64,000 nt of DNA from Blastobasis lacticolella. Its lineage: Eukaryota > Arthropoda > Insecta > Lepidoptera > Blastobasidae. Positions 33,306-42,783 of this stretch are shown here, piece by piece (within the stretch, counting starts at the first letter, position 1; every line of letters begins with the position of its first letter). The stretch is taken from assembly GCA_905147135.1 (NCBI GenBank), contig LR990048.1:17344563-17408562 (forward strand), written 5' to 3'. The notes under the pieces were generated by a model. It worked only from the letters and a program-made list of their open reading frames with translations. It did no database searches and had not been told where the DNA came from. A program made the translations under genes and the position numbers.

Positions 33306-33563
33306 GACGACCTGAGTGGTTCAGTGGTCAACATCCAAGTGGTCTGCCACGCAAGAGGTCCCGGGTTCGATTCCCGGCCGGGCAGAAATTGAAATGATGA
33401 ATTTTAATTTCTGTTACGGTGTTAACGGGTGTTCTATGTATAACAAGTATGTATTTAAAAGTATATAAGTAGTTTATCAGTTATCTAGCACCCATAACAC
33501 AAGCTTTGCTTACTTTGGGGCTAGATGGCGCTGTGTGAATTTGCCCAAGAAAAAAAAAAAAAA
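33306..33563 (+). repeat. SINE-A copy inside the RTE-like element
   Basis: Full-length: GACGACCTGAGTGGTTCAGT, box B GGTTCGATTCCCGGCC, 3' end TAGATGGCGCTGTGTGAA and a 13-base poly-A. It splits the reverse-transcriptase frame between NRT and IYLGSVMQES. A short imperfect duplication (AGAACA and AAAACA) flanks it. Confidence 0.9.
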
Positions 33564-34085
33564 TTAAAACAGATAAATCTATTTACCTCGGATCCGTGAT
33601 GCAAGAGTCAAGTCCCGAATCCCTCAGAGGGCTTATATACAAGAGTATAATTAGACCTGTGATGCTCTATGGTTGCGAGACATGGCCAGCGCTGACGAAA
33701 CACGTTTGCGAACTTCACGCTAACGAAATAAAAATGCTGCGCTGGATGTGTGGAGTTACACGGCTCGATCGAGTACGTAATGAATACATCCGTGGCAGTC
33801 TTGGCATGAGGGATATCGTGGACAAGATCGAGGAGGCTCGCCTGCGTTGGTCACGTGTTGCGTAAACCTCAGGGATACGTGAGAAATAGCTGCCTGAACC
33901 TGCTGGTATCTGGAAAGAGGCCCCGTGGGCGACCCAAGAAGTGATGGATTGACATCGCTGAGTCGGTTGCGAGAGCCAACGGCTAACGACGCGAGGACGC
34001 CGAAGACCGGGCGAAGTGGAGAAGAACTTTTAGGAAAGTGGACCCTGGCAGAGGCCGGGATAAGCGCTAGGACGATGATGATTAT
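33564..34085 (+). pseudogene. RTE-like reverse transcriptase, part 2
   Basis: Continues the element after the SINE: IYLGSVMQESSPESLRGLIY, then SIIRPVMLYGCETWPALTKH, ANEIKMLRWMCGVTRLDRVR and DKIEEARLRWSRV. A frameshift and a stop at about 33864 precede SGKRPRGRPKK and WIDIAESVARANG. The element ends GGATAAGCGCTAGGACGATG with a GATGATGATTA tail. The tail type is the same as in SINE-B and SINE-C. Confidence 0.9.
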
Positions 34086-34869
34086 TTCATACAACTGAAG
34101 TTTTTTTTACGTTATAACTCAGTGTTGCAGTAATGTCACACTCCCTAAAATGTCAAATAAATGATGAATAATAAATATTTTTAAATTTTTGCGAAATATG
34201 TGATTTTCCCTTTTTTAATAATTGTTGTAATGATCTTGAGTTATAGAGGGTTAATAACAAGCAAAAATGTATCAAATATTTTCACACTTACGCAGCACTT
34301 CTCGTTCCATAATGCGTGATACAACATTGGCCCTTATTCTATGAGCAAAGCGTTCCAGTTTGGTCTGTCAGTGTATATAAACAAAAGACTAACGGGCCCC
34401 TTGTCCTTAAAGTTTCGGATTTCTCCTCTCCTGCGTTTGCCGGCTCATGTACGCCCCGGGTGCCAACCTATGCTATGATGTGCCTACACTGATGTTATCA
34501 TCTATAATATTTGTAACAAAAGGAATATATCTATTGACTTACCTCTCAGCATATGTGGTATCTTAAATATAAACTCCTTTTCAATCTGGTTCCACTCATC
34601 AGCTGTCTTAAACATCGGAACTTGGATTATCGGAATATTCAGGTTCCCCTTGTGCATATCGCGTGGAGTCGTCAACGTTGGACTGAAACTTCCGCTCTGA
34701 GATATCGCGGACCTCCTGAAGCCTTTAAAGTATAGCTTGTTTTAGTTAAAGCAAGGCATGATTACGTTCAAAACAATATTTAAGACTATTTTGTTTTAAA
34801 AATGTAGTTTAGTTTCGTATTTATTAAATATTATATTAGGAGTCGTAACACACTCAGTGTTCAGTCACA
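34086..34869. other. Intron 3 sequence
   Basis: No recognised gene or repeat. A short GC-richer patch lies at 34400-34460. Confidence 0.45.
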
Positions 34870-35126
34870 GTCCGTGTAGTGCCGGCAGAGTAGAATAGCA
34901 CCAACCCCTTACACTCATGGGTGTCGTACAAGGCGACTAATGTTCAAGGCAACAGATCAAGAGTCTCCGTAGTCTGGAAAATGGGCAGCAGCATTTTCCA
35001 TTGTTATATTTAAACACTGCGATCTCCAACCCGCCTGTCAAGCGTGGATATTATGGCAATAACCTCCCCTTTCGTGGGAGAGGCCCTAAAGTCCTGCAGT
35101 GGACTGTTACGGGCTGTGATGATGAA
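34870..35126 (+). repeat. SINE-C copy, full length
   Basis: CCGTGTAGTGCCGGCAGAGT to CCTGCAGTGGACTGTTACGG and the GCTGTGATGATGA tail. Best-kept plus-strand copy. Confidence 0.9.
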
Positions 35127-35174
35127 CACTGAGTAAACGTTCCATTTATAGATCCTCAATACTGAACAGTCTTT

Positions 35175-35440
35175 GAGCATAGTTGGTCTAATGGTAAAGG
35201 GGTACTCTTGCCGCCATGTACTAATGACTATTTTCTAACCAATGAGGGGAAAACATCGTGATGAAACCTGCACTATTAGGCGATTGAATGTGGATAGGTA
35301 CCCCTGTTAACGAGTTCACGGAGGCTAGATGGCAGTCGCTCTACTGTAATTACTTGATCTGCCAAAGCCTGGGCCATGGGCAAGGCGGACTCCGAGTGCG
35401 CGCTCAAGTGCACAACCGAAACAATAACGCCAAAATTACT
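35175..35440 (+). repeat. SINE-B copy
   Basis: A worn head (AGTTGGTCTAATGGTAAAGG) is followed by ACATCGTGATGAAACCTGCA to AACAATAACGCCAAAATTAC. Confidence 0.85.
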
Positions 35441-35587
35441 AATACTGGATGGTCTTAATTAAGTTATGATATACACGCTAAGATAAAGATAAAGTTTTCT
35501 TTACGTTTCTCTCGAAAAGAATAAGCTATACGTAAGCTAACCCTTTACTTAAAGTTGCTAAAGTAGACAAATACTAGCATAAGTATA

Positions 35588-36059
35588 CAGGGTGACCTTA
35601 CCCTCTGGACAAATAATGAAACCCTGTTTAAGACTTCTACTCAGCAGCATCATATAATAGGCATTTCTTTAATTAGACCAAAAAACATACATGTATTTTT
35701 TCTAACAAATTAAATTGTAACTTGATCGGCAACCATTACAACATACTGTATTAAGACAACACACTTAAGAAGCGTGTGACGTTATGTCACACTTAAAATT
35801 GTTGTCAAATTACTATACAATTTTTTTATTTTTTTAAAGCTGTCTACTGGCGTAGAGTTCTAATGCAATTCAAAAGAATTTGCAATGTTCAGGGTACTTC
35901 TTTCACCATGCAACTACATACAGGCTGCTCCTAAGTGATACATTTAAAAACGTTGTTTTTCGGTAAATACTGGACTGATTGTTATGATACTTTGTAGTTT
36001 TGTTTTAAATACCCTACTCAACTAGTATTCGACTTTGTCTAGAGCGTAAGGATACCCTG
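35588..36059. mobile_element. DNA transposon relic with 26-bp inverted termini
   Basis: Left end CAGGGTGACCTTACCCTCTG and right end, inverted, CAGGGTATCCTTACGCTCTA continue in parallel to 26 bp with four mismatches. The 472-bp body has no recognisable transposase. Flanks TATA and AATA do not give a clean duplication. CAGGGT ends are common in non-autonomous insect transposons. Confidence 0.75.
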
Positions 36060-36311
36060 AATAAGCTAAGCATAACTATCAATTCATTAACATTAAATAC
36101 TTTCTAATCAGAATTCAGAATATTACTTACTGTCTAATGCAACTATACTACAAACGAAGCGAAGCGAGGTCGGCCAAGGTCATGGGGACCCTTACATTGA
36201 AAACAGTCTCAGGAGCCGATTGGCACCCCGTGACACATAATTATTACTATTATTTTGTTCCATAACTAAGTTCTACTACAACTACTTGCATAATTCTACA
36301 TACCTATTTTA

Positions 36312-36960
36312 CAGGAAATGTGTAAAATCTAGGAATTATACACATTTACTAGGGAATGTATACAATGGCGAGCCGATTTAGGAAATCTTTATATTTTATT
36401 AGTCAAGGTTCTTCCTAGGAAATTAATGTGTTTACTAGGCATTGTACACAATTTTTAAATTGTAGCCGGATGTGTTTGATTTGATTTGAGCCAGATTTGA
36501 AGTTATGTTGACAATAACACGAGATAATTCCATCGTTCAAGCGCTAAAAAAAATACTCGCGCATAGCTGCAAGAGCCATTGTACAAGCGCGCGCCGTAAA
36601 AATGCCATTCCGAAAAATTGAAGACTTGGTTCTGGTACTCGCCGGCCGGTGCCACTATAAGCTCGCTTCGCTCGCTCGCCTCGTGCGCAGTGGTACATAT
36701 CAACTAACATGCTTGTCACTTCGCTCCTCGCAACCTAACCCTCTGTGACGGAACGACATTTTTGATAGATTCGGTTCTTTTGACAAATTTTTAAATAAAA
36801 TAATGAAATTAACTCCGATTAAACATTTCCGATTTTTATTCAGGAAATGTACGGAATTCCTAGGAAAAGTGTTTAATAAAATTTATTTTACACATTTCCC
36901 AAAAATTATTCTATACATTTCCTAGGAATTGTATATAATGACGGATTACATACATTTACG
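36312..36960. repeat. Region with repeated CTAGGAAATGTA-type motifs
   Basis: Related motifs such as CTAGGAATTATACACATTT, CTAGGGAATGTATACAATGG, CCTAGGAAATTAATGTG, GGAATTCCTAGGAAAAG and CCTAGGAATTGTATATAATG occur in both orientations at 36312-36455 and 36841-36940. They flank a GC-richer core (36530-36740) containing CGCTTCGCTCGCTCG. This could be the subterminal array of an unrecognised transposon. Confidence 0.45.
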
Positions 36961-37828
36961 GTGACATCTACACTACGTAGGCTTGTCCGACAGCTTTTCA
37001 GTGGCTTCCTACCCATTATAGTCTTTTAATATGTTATCGTATTAAGGCAAATATTGTTCTGAACTCCTAGACCGAAAACCTCTGGCTGGTGAACTTTAGT
37101 TATTTTTTAAATAACGTCTGCAGCTTTTACCCGACATTTGATATCCGGGTTCGGCCAATTATTATTAAATTTTTCTCCACTAATTAGGAACTCCACCGTG
37201 TCATCGTTTAGGTTCCTCCCTCTGACCTTGTTTCGAAATCAATATGGCGGTAGCATGTGTTAAATTTTCGTGTGTTTCCGAATTAATCATAATATAAAAG
37301 CATGAACTTTACATGAGAATTAGTTTGTGTGTTTTAACAACCTATTAAAAAAAAGCTAAATGAATTTAGGTTCTAAAGGTGCAGCTAAGTTTGTAATTAA
37401 TCGCTTAGGAGATACCAAGCCGTCGACTAAAAACTTTCTACATGTTAGTTCGAAGCACCTACTACACTTGATGTACCTGTTCTGAAAATTTTGTGCAGAA
37501 TACGAATCCCTCGTTGGCATGTTTAGAATTGGAATTTCGATAATTCTCCCAAATGGTGATTTTAATAAGTTCGGTTCGAGAGCTGTATAAAATATAATTA
37601 GATTTATTTGCCAATAACTGAAAAAAAGTTCACATAAATATACTTTGTCAAAATAAGGATGATAATTTTGACAGCTCATACTGTAGTGTAATATCGTTAT
37701 TCGATTATCGATTATCATTCTCATAGAACTTGGAACCTATAGTTGCATGGTTATGCCACGTACGTATTACACAAAACATTTTTTTTTCTTATGAATTAAT
37801 AATTTATAAATACTCGTAGGACAATGTA
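36961..37828. other. Intron 3 sequence
   Basis: A 122-codon minus-strand frame (37356-37724) lacks splice sites matching the host gene and any recognisable product. Otherwise AT-rich. Confidence 0.4.
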
Positions 37829-37947
37829 ATAACCCTCCAAACACACGACACACAACGACAATTTCGACTCTTGCAATTTTTCATTCAGCCTATTCAGTAG
37901 AATAAGCGCGTGTCGAAATTGTTTTCGTGAAAGGGGTCTTAGGGTTA
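37829..37947. mobile_element. Small inverted-repeat element
   Basis: Left end TAACCCTCC with ACGACAATTTCGAC, and right end GTGTCGAAATTGTTTTCGTG with AGGGTTA, are roughly inverse over about 40 bp. A worn MITE is likely. Confidence 0.5.
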
Positions 37948-38021
37948 AATCAAAACAAAGAATAAAAATTTTGTTAGAAAAAAAATTATTATTACCTAAA
38001 TGTTGATTTTTTATGCTTAAA

Positions 38022-38337
38022 TAATCATCTTGGCGTTAATGTCCCGGTTGTGCTCCGGGTCCGCCTTGACCATGATCCAGGATTGGCAGGTCAGGTAATT
38101 ACAGTGGAGCGACTGCCATCTGACCTCCATGACCTTGCTACCAGGGGAACCTGACCAGATTGGATCACGGTTACACATCCAGTCGCCTGATGTGCAGGTT
38201 TCATCACGATGTTTTCCCTCACCGTAAGAGCATCGGTTAGTGTACAACTAATGTACATAACTCAGAAAACAGTCATTGGTGCCGGAGCGGGATTCGACCC
38301 CGGGACCTCTGGCTTACGAGTAGTATACTCTAACCGA
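38022..38337 (-). repeat. SINE-B copy, nearly full length
   Basis: Minus strand from a head with GGGATTCGACCCCGGGACCT (box B inverted) to the left tail ATCATCTTGGCGTTAATGTC. Lies in intron 3, 290 bp from exon 3. Confidence 0.9.
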
Positions 38338-38623
38338 TATAATTTTATGTATTAGATGATAAAAAATTAGTGAGCTGTCAAAATTATCATCATAAATTAG
38401 ACAGAGCATAGTATAACCTAAATGCAGGAGTAACTAAGAAATTTAAACTACATATTATTAAAAGAGCAGGCACTTTGCCCGTAGTTTCACTGACCATTGG
38501 CCATTCCGGCCAATCTTTAAAACAGATTTTGCCATTGATTAAAATAAGAGCCCTGTATCTTTTTTTTTGAAATTATGAAAAGGATTTCTCTTAAAGCAAA
38601 TAAATAAACTGTCTCTTTCTTAC

Positions 38624-39181
38624 CATCTAATATTCTCCCGTGCTGCGTGGTCCATTCCGGAAATCTGTAAGGACCTAGCGTATATTCGCGCATCATGGGC
38701 AATACAGGTATAACGTTCTTTCTTCTTCTTGGTGCCTCATCAATCCATTTCTTACTATCCATGTAGTTACCTGTGACCTCCCGTATCTCATGCATTTCCA
38801 TGTTATTTATCATTTTGTTTGACAATACGTTGGCTGGCTTGTCTATGTTGGCAGGTCTCGTTCTATATAATAGCATTTTCGTGGTTGTAGGAGTATGTGT
38901 GATCTTAATCTTGGCTATGGTCCGTGTTATGGATCTTGTTGTGCGGACAGTTGTAGGAATAATTACTGAATCGGTCATCGCCCGTCTCGGTGGCGCTATT
39001 TCTAAATCTGTCATCGATCGTCTTGGTGCAACTATTTCTTCTGGTGTCTCCGTGTTTGATGGACGTTTTGTGGTATTAACAGATGCCTGCATTGTGTTCA
39101 TATTCAAAGTTTCGTATGTACGTTCGTTAAGCACATTCTCTTCGCATTCATTGAAGTATTCTGTGGTAGTTTCTGGGTAAC
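38624..39181 (-). CDS. Secreted-protein gene, exon 3 (largest)
   Basis: The acceptor AAAACCATTTCAG ends at 39182. The exon begins GT, completing the single A left by exon 2 to give Ser, and then runs 185 codons. The product starts YPETTTEYFNECEENVLNER and holds a near-duplicate pair, APRRSMTDLE and PPRRAMTDSV. A Thr/Ile/Arg-rich stretch follows (TTVRTTRSITRTIAKIKITH), then MHEIREVTGNYMDSKKWIDE, a basic PRRRKN and YTLGPYRFPEWTTQHGRILD. The donor is TTAGATG then GTAAGAAAG, leaving one base for exon 4. The frame stays open past the donor to 38517, but the donor is strong and the phase fits. Looks largely disordered; no known domain. The three basic residues after EAP could be a processing site, which is inference. 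Confidence 0.85.
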
Positions 39182-39364
39182 CTGAAATGGTTTTGTTTGT
39201 TTATTTTAAATGGCTCATAATTTTAGTTTGAATAATCAGTAGTTGATTAGTATGGTCATGTAATTCTCGTTGTCATACTGATGTGTCAAACTTGTATGAC
39301 CTTGAAATGAAAATTCTATGACTTGTTACATGGAAAAAGAGGATTGGAGACCTAACTAAAAAAC
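39182..39364. other. Intron 2, acceptor-proximal part
   Basis: Only 180 bp separate the LINE tail from the exon 3 acceptor. No other feature. Confidence 0.5.
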
Positions 39365-40772
39365 TTGATTGCTTATTTTTATTTTTATTTTATTTTATTT
39401 TATTTGGATGTCTCACAGCGTGCAACAAGAAAATATATAATAGCATAACATCGGATAGCCAATTAGGAGACACCACAATTAAATTTCACAGGTTACACAG
39501 AAAAAAAAAGTCTTATACAAGTTTACAACTTAACGCAAATCGGTAAAAGAGGCTAACAATACATGCATAACAATGTAAAACAAATCAAAGAAAACAATAC
39601 AATGCTTAAGTTAATATACTTAATATTTAGAGAAAAAGCTCTTGGCCATGATATCCTTAACTAGGGGTACGCTACTACAAAATAAGTCAAAGCGCTCATC
39701 AAGAGATAAATCATTAAATGCTCTTGCTGACCTCAGCAAGTAGCTATTCTTGCGATAATTTGTGCGCGCGAATGGAATATGTAGCAACTCTTTGAACCGC
39801 GAATGATGGTATGGTACACTTATGGATATACTAGTCAGAAGCCGTGGACAATCAATTTTGGATTGAGCAATCTTCATCAGGAACGAGACATCAGCGACAT
39901 GTCTACGGATGGAGAGAGGCAAAAGATGGAATCTGGCACAGCGTCTATCATAGTCAACTTTGGGGATTTTAAATTTGAAACAAAGGAATCTAGTGAACTT
40001 CCTTTGAAGTTTCTCAATTCGCTCAGAGTGGATATTATAATGGGGATTCCAGATCTGACTAGCATATTCCAGATGACTCCTGACGTAAGCACAATATAAG
40101 ACTTTTATGGTCTTCATCCGCTTTAAATCTTTACCACAACGAAGAACGAAGCCCAAAGCGCGAGATGCCCTGGCAACCACGTGATCCATGTGCCGCTCAT
40201 ACGTCAACTGGCTGTCAACTACAACACCTAGGTCACGCGTGAAGTTAGACCGCTTCACAGATGTATTTGATATGCGATAGTCGTATACATACAAATCTTT
40301 CTTTCTCGAGAAACTAATAACAAGGCATTTCGATACATTGAGGTCTAGTTTATTGGAGTGACAATACCGATCAAGTCTCAATAGGTCCTTCTGTAGCAAG
40401 GACGCGTCTTCGCCGCTGTCGACAGTTCCGAATATTTTCATATCGTCGGCAAATAAAAGATATTCGGAATTTGGGAAGCAGTCACCTATGTCGTTTATGA
40501 ATATTATAAAAAGCAGCGGGCCCAGCAAAGATCCTTGAGGTACCCCAGATGGCACTGTTCCCCAAGAAGATGTAAAACCGTTAAGAACAACTGCCTGTGT
40601 CCTATTCCTTACGTAAGATGAAAACCACCGGAAGAGATCGCCACGAATACCCAGACGAAGCAGCTTCCCCAAGAGGATATCATGGTCAATACGGTCAAAG
40701 GCTTTGCTGTAATCTGTGTAGACAGCATCTGTTTGATGGCCCTTGTCCATATTGGCACTGACATAATCAGTA
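39365..40772 (-). mobile_element. 5'-truncated Jockey/CR1-like LINE with open reverse transcriptase
   Basis: The minus-strand frame ends at 39620 after 376 codons from the first Met, and codons before that Met (FTDYVSAN) also fit the family, so the true truncation is near 40772. Motifs in order: VYTDYSKAFDRIDHD (motif A Asp), SGVPQGSLLGPLLFIIFIND (motif B), YLLFADDMKIF (catalytic Asp pair), and LDLNVSKCLVISFSR. The thumb and C-terminal part contain LGVVVDSQLTYERHMDHV and SHLEYASQIWNPHY. The endonuclease and the first fingers are missing. No stop or frameshift interrupts the frame, which implies a recent insertion. The 3' untranslated region ends in an (AAAAT)n tail at 39365-39405. It lies in intron 2 in the same direction as the host gene. 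Confidence 0.9.
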
Positions 40773-40816
40773 AATAATAAATTTTATTTATTCATTATAA
40801 TTTGATAAGTACTTAC

Positions 40817-40889
40817 TATAGATTTTATGAGAATAATGAGTGGTCTTCATAGGCCTTTTAACTGCATTTTTAAAAGTATTCCACATTCC
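40817..40889 (-). CDS. Secreted-protein gene, exon 2
   Basis: The acceptor GTTTGTATTTTTCAG ends at 40890 and the donor is CTATA then GTAAGTAC. The exon of 73 bases starts in phase 0, matching the phase 0 end of exon 1, and gives 24 codons: GMWNTFKNAVKRPMKTTHYS then HKIY, with one base left over. It continues the N-terminal part of the mature protein, which could form an amphipathic helix (FFDKIPDGIV joined to GMWNTFKNAVKR), though this is inference. Both splice signals are close to consensus. Confidence 0.85.
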
Positions 40890-40944
40890 CTGAAAAATAC
40901 AAACAAAAAATATTAACTCAGACAACAATTTTGCTTTTCTTTAG

Positions 40945-41060
40945 GCTGATATAAAAATGGAAAGGTTGTTGAATATGGAAGAAGCGAGAGAGATTTGTCA
41001 GGAGCGTAGCAAGTTGAACGATGTGGTCTCTCTTTACCAATACGGAAAACAGACGTGACG
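40945..41060 (+). pseudogene. LINE C-terminal fragment
   Basis: The plus strand reads MERLLNMEEAREICQERSKL and NDVVSLYQYGKQT before TGA. This E-E-A-R-x-I-x-x-x-R pattern followed by a short tail closes a group of RTE-like insect elements. It lies in intron 1, opposite in direction to the gene. Confidence 0.65.
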
Positions 41061-41084
41061 GATTAGTGTGTGTATATATGTTTT

Positions 41085-41125
41085 TATTTTATTTATTTAT
41101 TTATAACTCTTTATTGTAGTATTTT
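41085..41125 (-). repeat. LINE 3' end, left half
   Basis: (TTTA)n followed by ACTCTTTATTGTA is the minus-strand 3' tip of a LINE family also at 43.4, 55.9, 59.2 and 60.3 kb. The element continues at 41485 beyond the SINE-D insertion. Confidence 0.7.
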
Positions 41126-41484
41126 AAGAGAGGTAGGGCATAGCGGGGTATCTCGTTCGAATTGGAGCCGCCCGACTGGGGAAGTACCTCCACCTTACAG
41201 AATATCGCAGCTAAATAATACTCTTTTAAATAGTATTGTGTTTCTGCCGGTGAGTAAGGTCTCCAGTGCTCCATGGGGTGGGGATTTGGGGAACCGTGGC
41301 TTTGGCAGTGGAGTGGCATTTGCTTTTTGCTGCCAGAGCAACGTGTTATAGAGGTGGGCAACGCATTAGCGATACTCTTGGTGTTGCTAATGTCTATAGG
41401 CAGTGGTGACCACTTTCCATCAGGTGGCCCGCTTGCCTGTTTGCCTACCGTATGATATATAAAAAAAAAATAAAAAAAAAATTG
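41126..41484 (+). repeat. SINE-D copy, full length
   Basis: Starts AAGAGAGGTAGGGCATAGCG, contains TCGTTCGAATTGGAGCCGCC and AGTATTGTGTTTCTGCCGG, and ends with the LINE-type 3' end GGCAGTGGTGACCACTTTCC and an A-rich tail. It splits a LINE 3' end. It provides the empty-site version of the MITE insertion at 48876. Confidence 0.9.
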
Positions 41485-41565
41485 TACATACAAGGACAGT
41501 GAAACATAGTTACAATATAGTACAAAGGCAGACTTATCGCTAAAAGCGATCTCTTCCAGACAACC
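41485..41565 (-). repeat. LINE 3' end, right half
   Basis: ATTGTACATACAAGGACAG to GCGATCTCTTCCAGACAACC continues the 41085 fragment. The repeated ATTGTA may be the SINE-D target duplication. Confidence 0.65.
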
Positions 41566-41775
41566 ATTTTTTATTTATATTTTAAAACTTTCCTTTTACA
41601 CAGAATGTTGGAGTAATAACGATTCATGGTGAAAAACACTTTTTTAATCTCCGGAGCTACAATATGTACTGACAGTTCATTTGTAACTGAGAGTTTGTCT
41701 GTGATTGCGTAGCCCCAAACGGATATTTATTTATTTATTTTCCAAAAAGTACATCATGCACTCAGAAACTGCAAG

Positions 41776-41860
41776 TCGTGTGGTGTCCGGCAGAGTAGAA
41801 TGGCAATAACCTCCCCTTTCGTGGGAGAGGCCCTAAGTCCTGCAGTGGACTGTTTCAGTG
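41776..41860 (+). repeat. SINE-C copy with internal deletion
   Basis: The head TCGTGTGGTGTCCGGCAGAG joins directly to GGCAATAACCTCCCCTTTCG, so about 165 bp of the middle is missing. Confidence 0.8.
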
Positions 41861-41894
41861 GAATTCACACAATGTTAGTTTATGCTTAGTTTGC

Positions 41895-42060
41895 GCATAG
41901 ATAGATGAGCAAACTAAGCAAAGCATACTTATTATATGTACATATTATATTATTATATACATAATAACACCCAGACCCTTACTAGATATTAAAATTCATC
42001 ATTTTAATTTCAAAGAAGCAGGGATCTCTTGCGTGGTAGATCGTTGAATCACTCAGGTGT
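41895..42060 (-). repeat. SINE-A copy, degenerate
   Basis: AACTAAGCAAAGCATACTTA, TAACACCCAGACCCTTA and CACTCAGGT keep the order of the minus-strand SINE-A, but box B is deleted and an inverted duplication of the AAACTAAGC segment sits at the left. Confidence 0.7.
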
Positions 42061-42295
42061 ATATATATTCGAAAACTTGTTCGGACTGAATCTCCCGCTC
42101 AACAAGTGCGCAAATACCTTATATAAGTTGTGAGTTGCAGGTGTAGAGTATTTTCAAAACAACACTTGACAACTTTACCGACTGATATTGGAAAGGTACT
42201 GCACTATGTTAATGAGGAAATGTTTGTAAGTTTAAGAGTTTGTATTGGACTATGGAACCGATTTTGAAAATTATTCGTTCACTAATCTGTTCACT

Positions 42296-42447
42296 GAACA
42301 GATTGGATCATGATTACACATTCAGTCGCCTGAATGTGCAGGTTTTATTACGATGTTTTCCCTCACCGTAAGAGGATCAATTAGCATTCAACTAATGCAC
42401 ATAACTCAGAAAAGAATCATTAGTACATGGCCGCAGTGGGATTCGAA
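42296..42447 (-). repeat. SINE-B copy, left part
   Basis: GAACAGATTGGATCATGATT to GGGATTCGAACTC (box B, inverted), where an RTE-type fragment interrupts it. Confidence 0.85.
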
Positions 42448-42606
42448 CTCATCATCATCGTCCTAGCGCTTATCCAGGCCTCTGCTAGGATCCCCTTTCC
42501 TACAAGTTCTTCTCCACTTCGCCCGGTCTTCGGCATCCTCGCGTCGTAAGCCGTTGTTGGCTCTAGCATCCGACTCAGCGATGTCAATCCATCGCGGTTA
42601 GGGTAT
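42448..42606 (-). repeat. RTE-like LINE 3' fragment inside SINE-B
   Basis: Minus-strand copy of the same 3' end as 33.9-34.1 kb: ATCATCATCGTCCTAGCGC, CTTCTCCACTTCGCCCGGTC and CGATGTCAATCCATCGCGG. About 150 bp. Possible short duplication CGAACTCAT and CGAATCAT at its sides. Confidence 0.8.
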
Positions 42607-42667
42607 CCGAATCATAAGTGAGAGCGCTTACGAGTCGGATGCCCTAACCGTTTGGCCACCGACGCTC
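42607..42667 (-). repeat. SINE-B copy, right part (tRNA-like head)
   Basis: CGCTTACGAGTCGGATGCC and TTTGGCCACCGACGCTCT complete the interrupted head. Confidence 0.85.
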
Positions 42668-42783
42668 TTATATATACAAATTTAATGAACATTTTAAGCT
42701 TAAATCTGAAATAGTGTATTCGTACACAATTGTTGTGTTACGCCTGTGTCGCTGGCAATCCCTAAAATCGATTGAATACTTAC

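Noticed and set aside
33306..33420. tRNA gene suggested by boxes A and B
   Set aside because: The same head occurs in at least six copies followed by an identical body and tail, so it is a tRNA-derived SINE.
37356..37724. 122-codon minus-strand frame inside intron 3
   Set aside because: No acceptor or donor with phases fitting the host gene, and composition follows AT-rich background.
38773..39180. 135-codon plus-strand frame with transmembrane-like residues
   Set aside because: It is the antisense of exon 3 of the secreted-protein gene.
41101..41493. 130-codon minus-strand frame, repeated at 49173-49451 and 6628-6996
   Set aside because: It is the antisense of SINE-D; it recurs because the repeat recurs, not because it is a gene.
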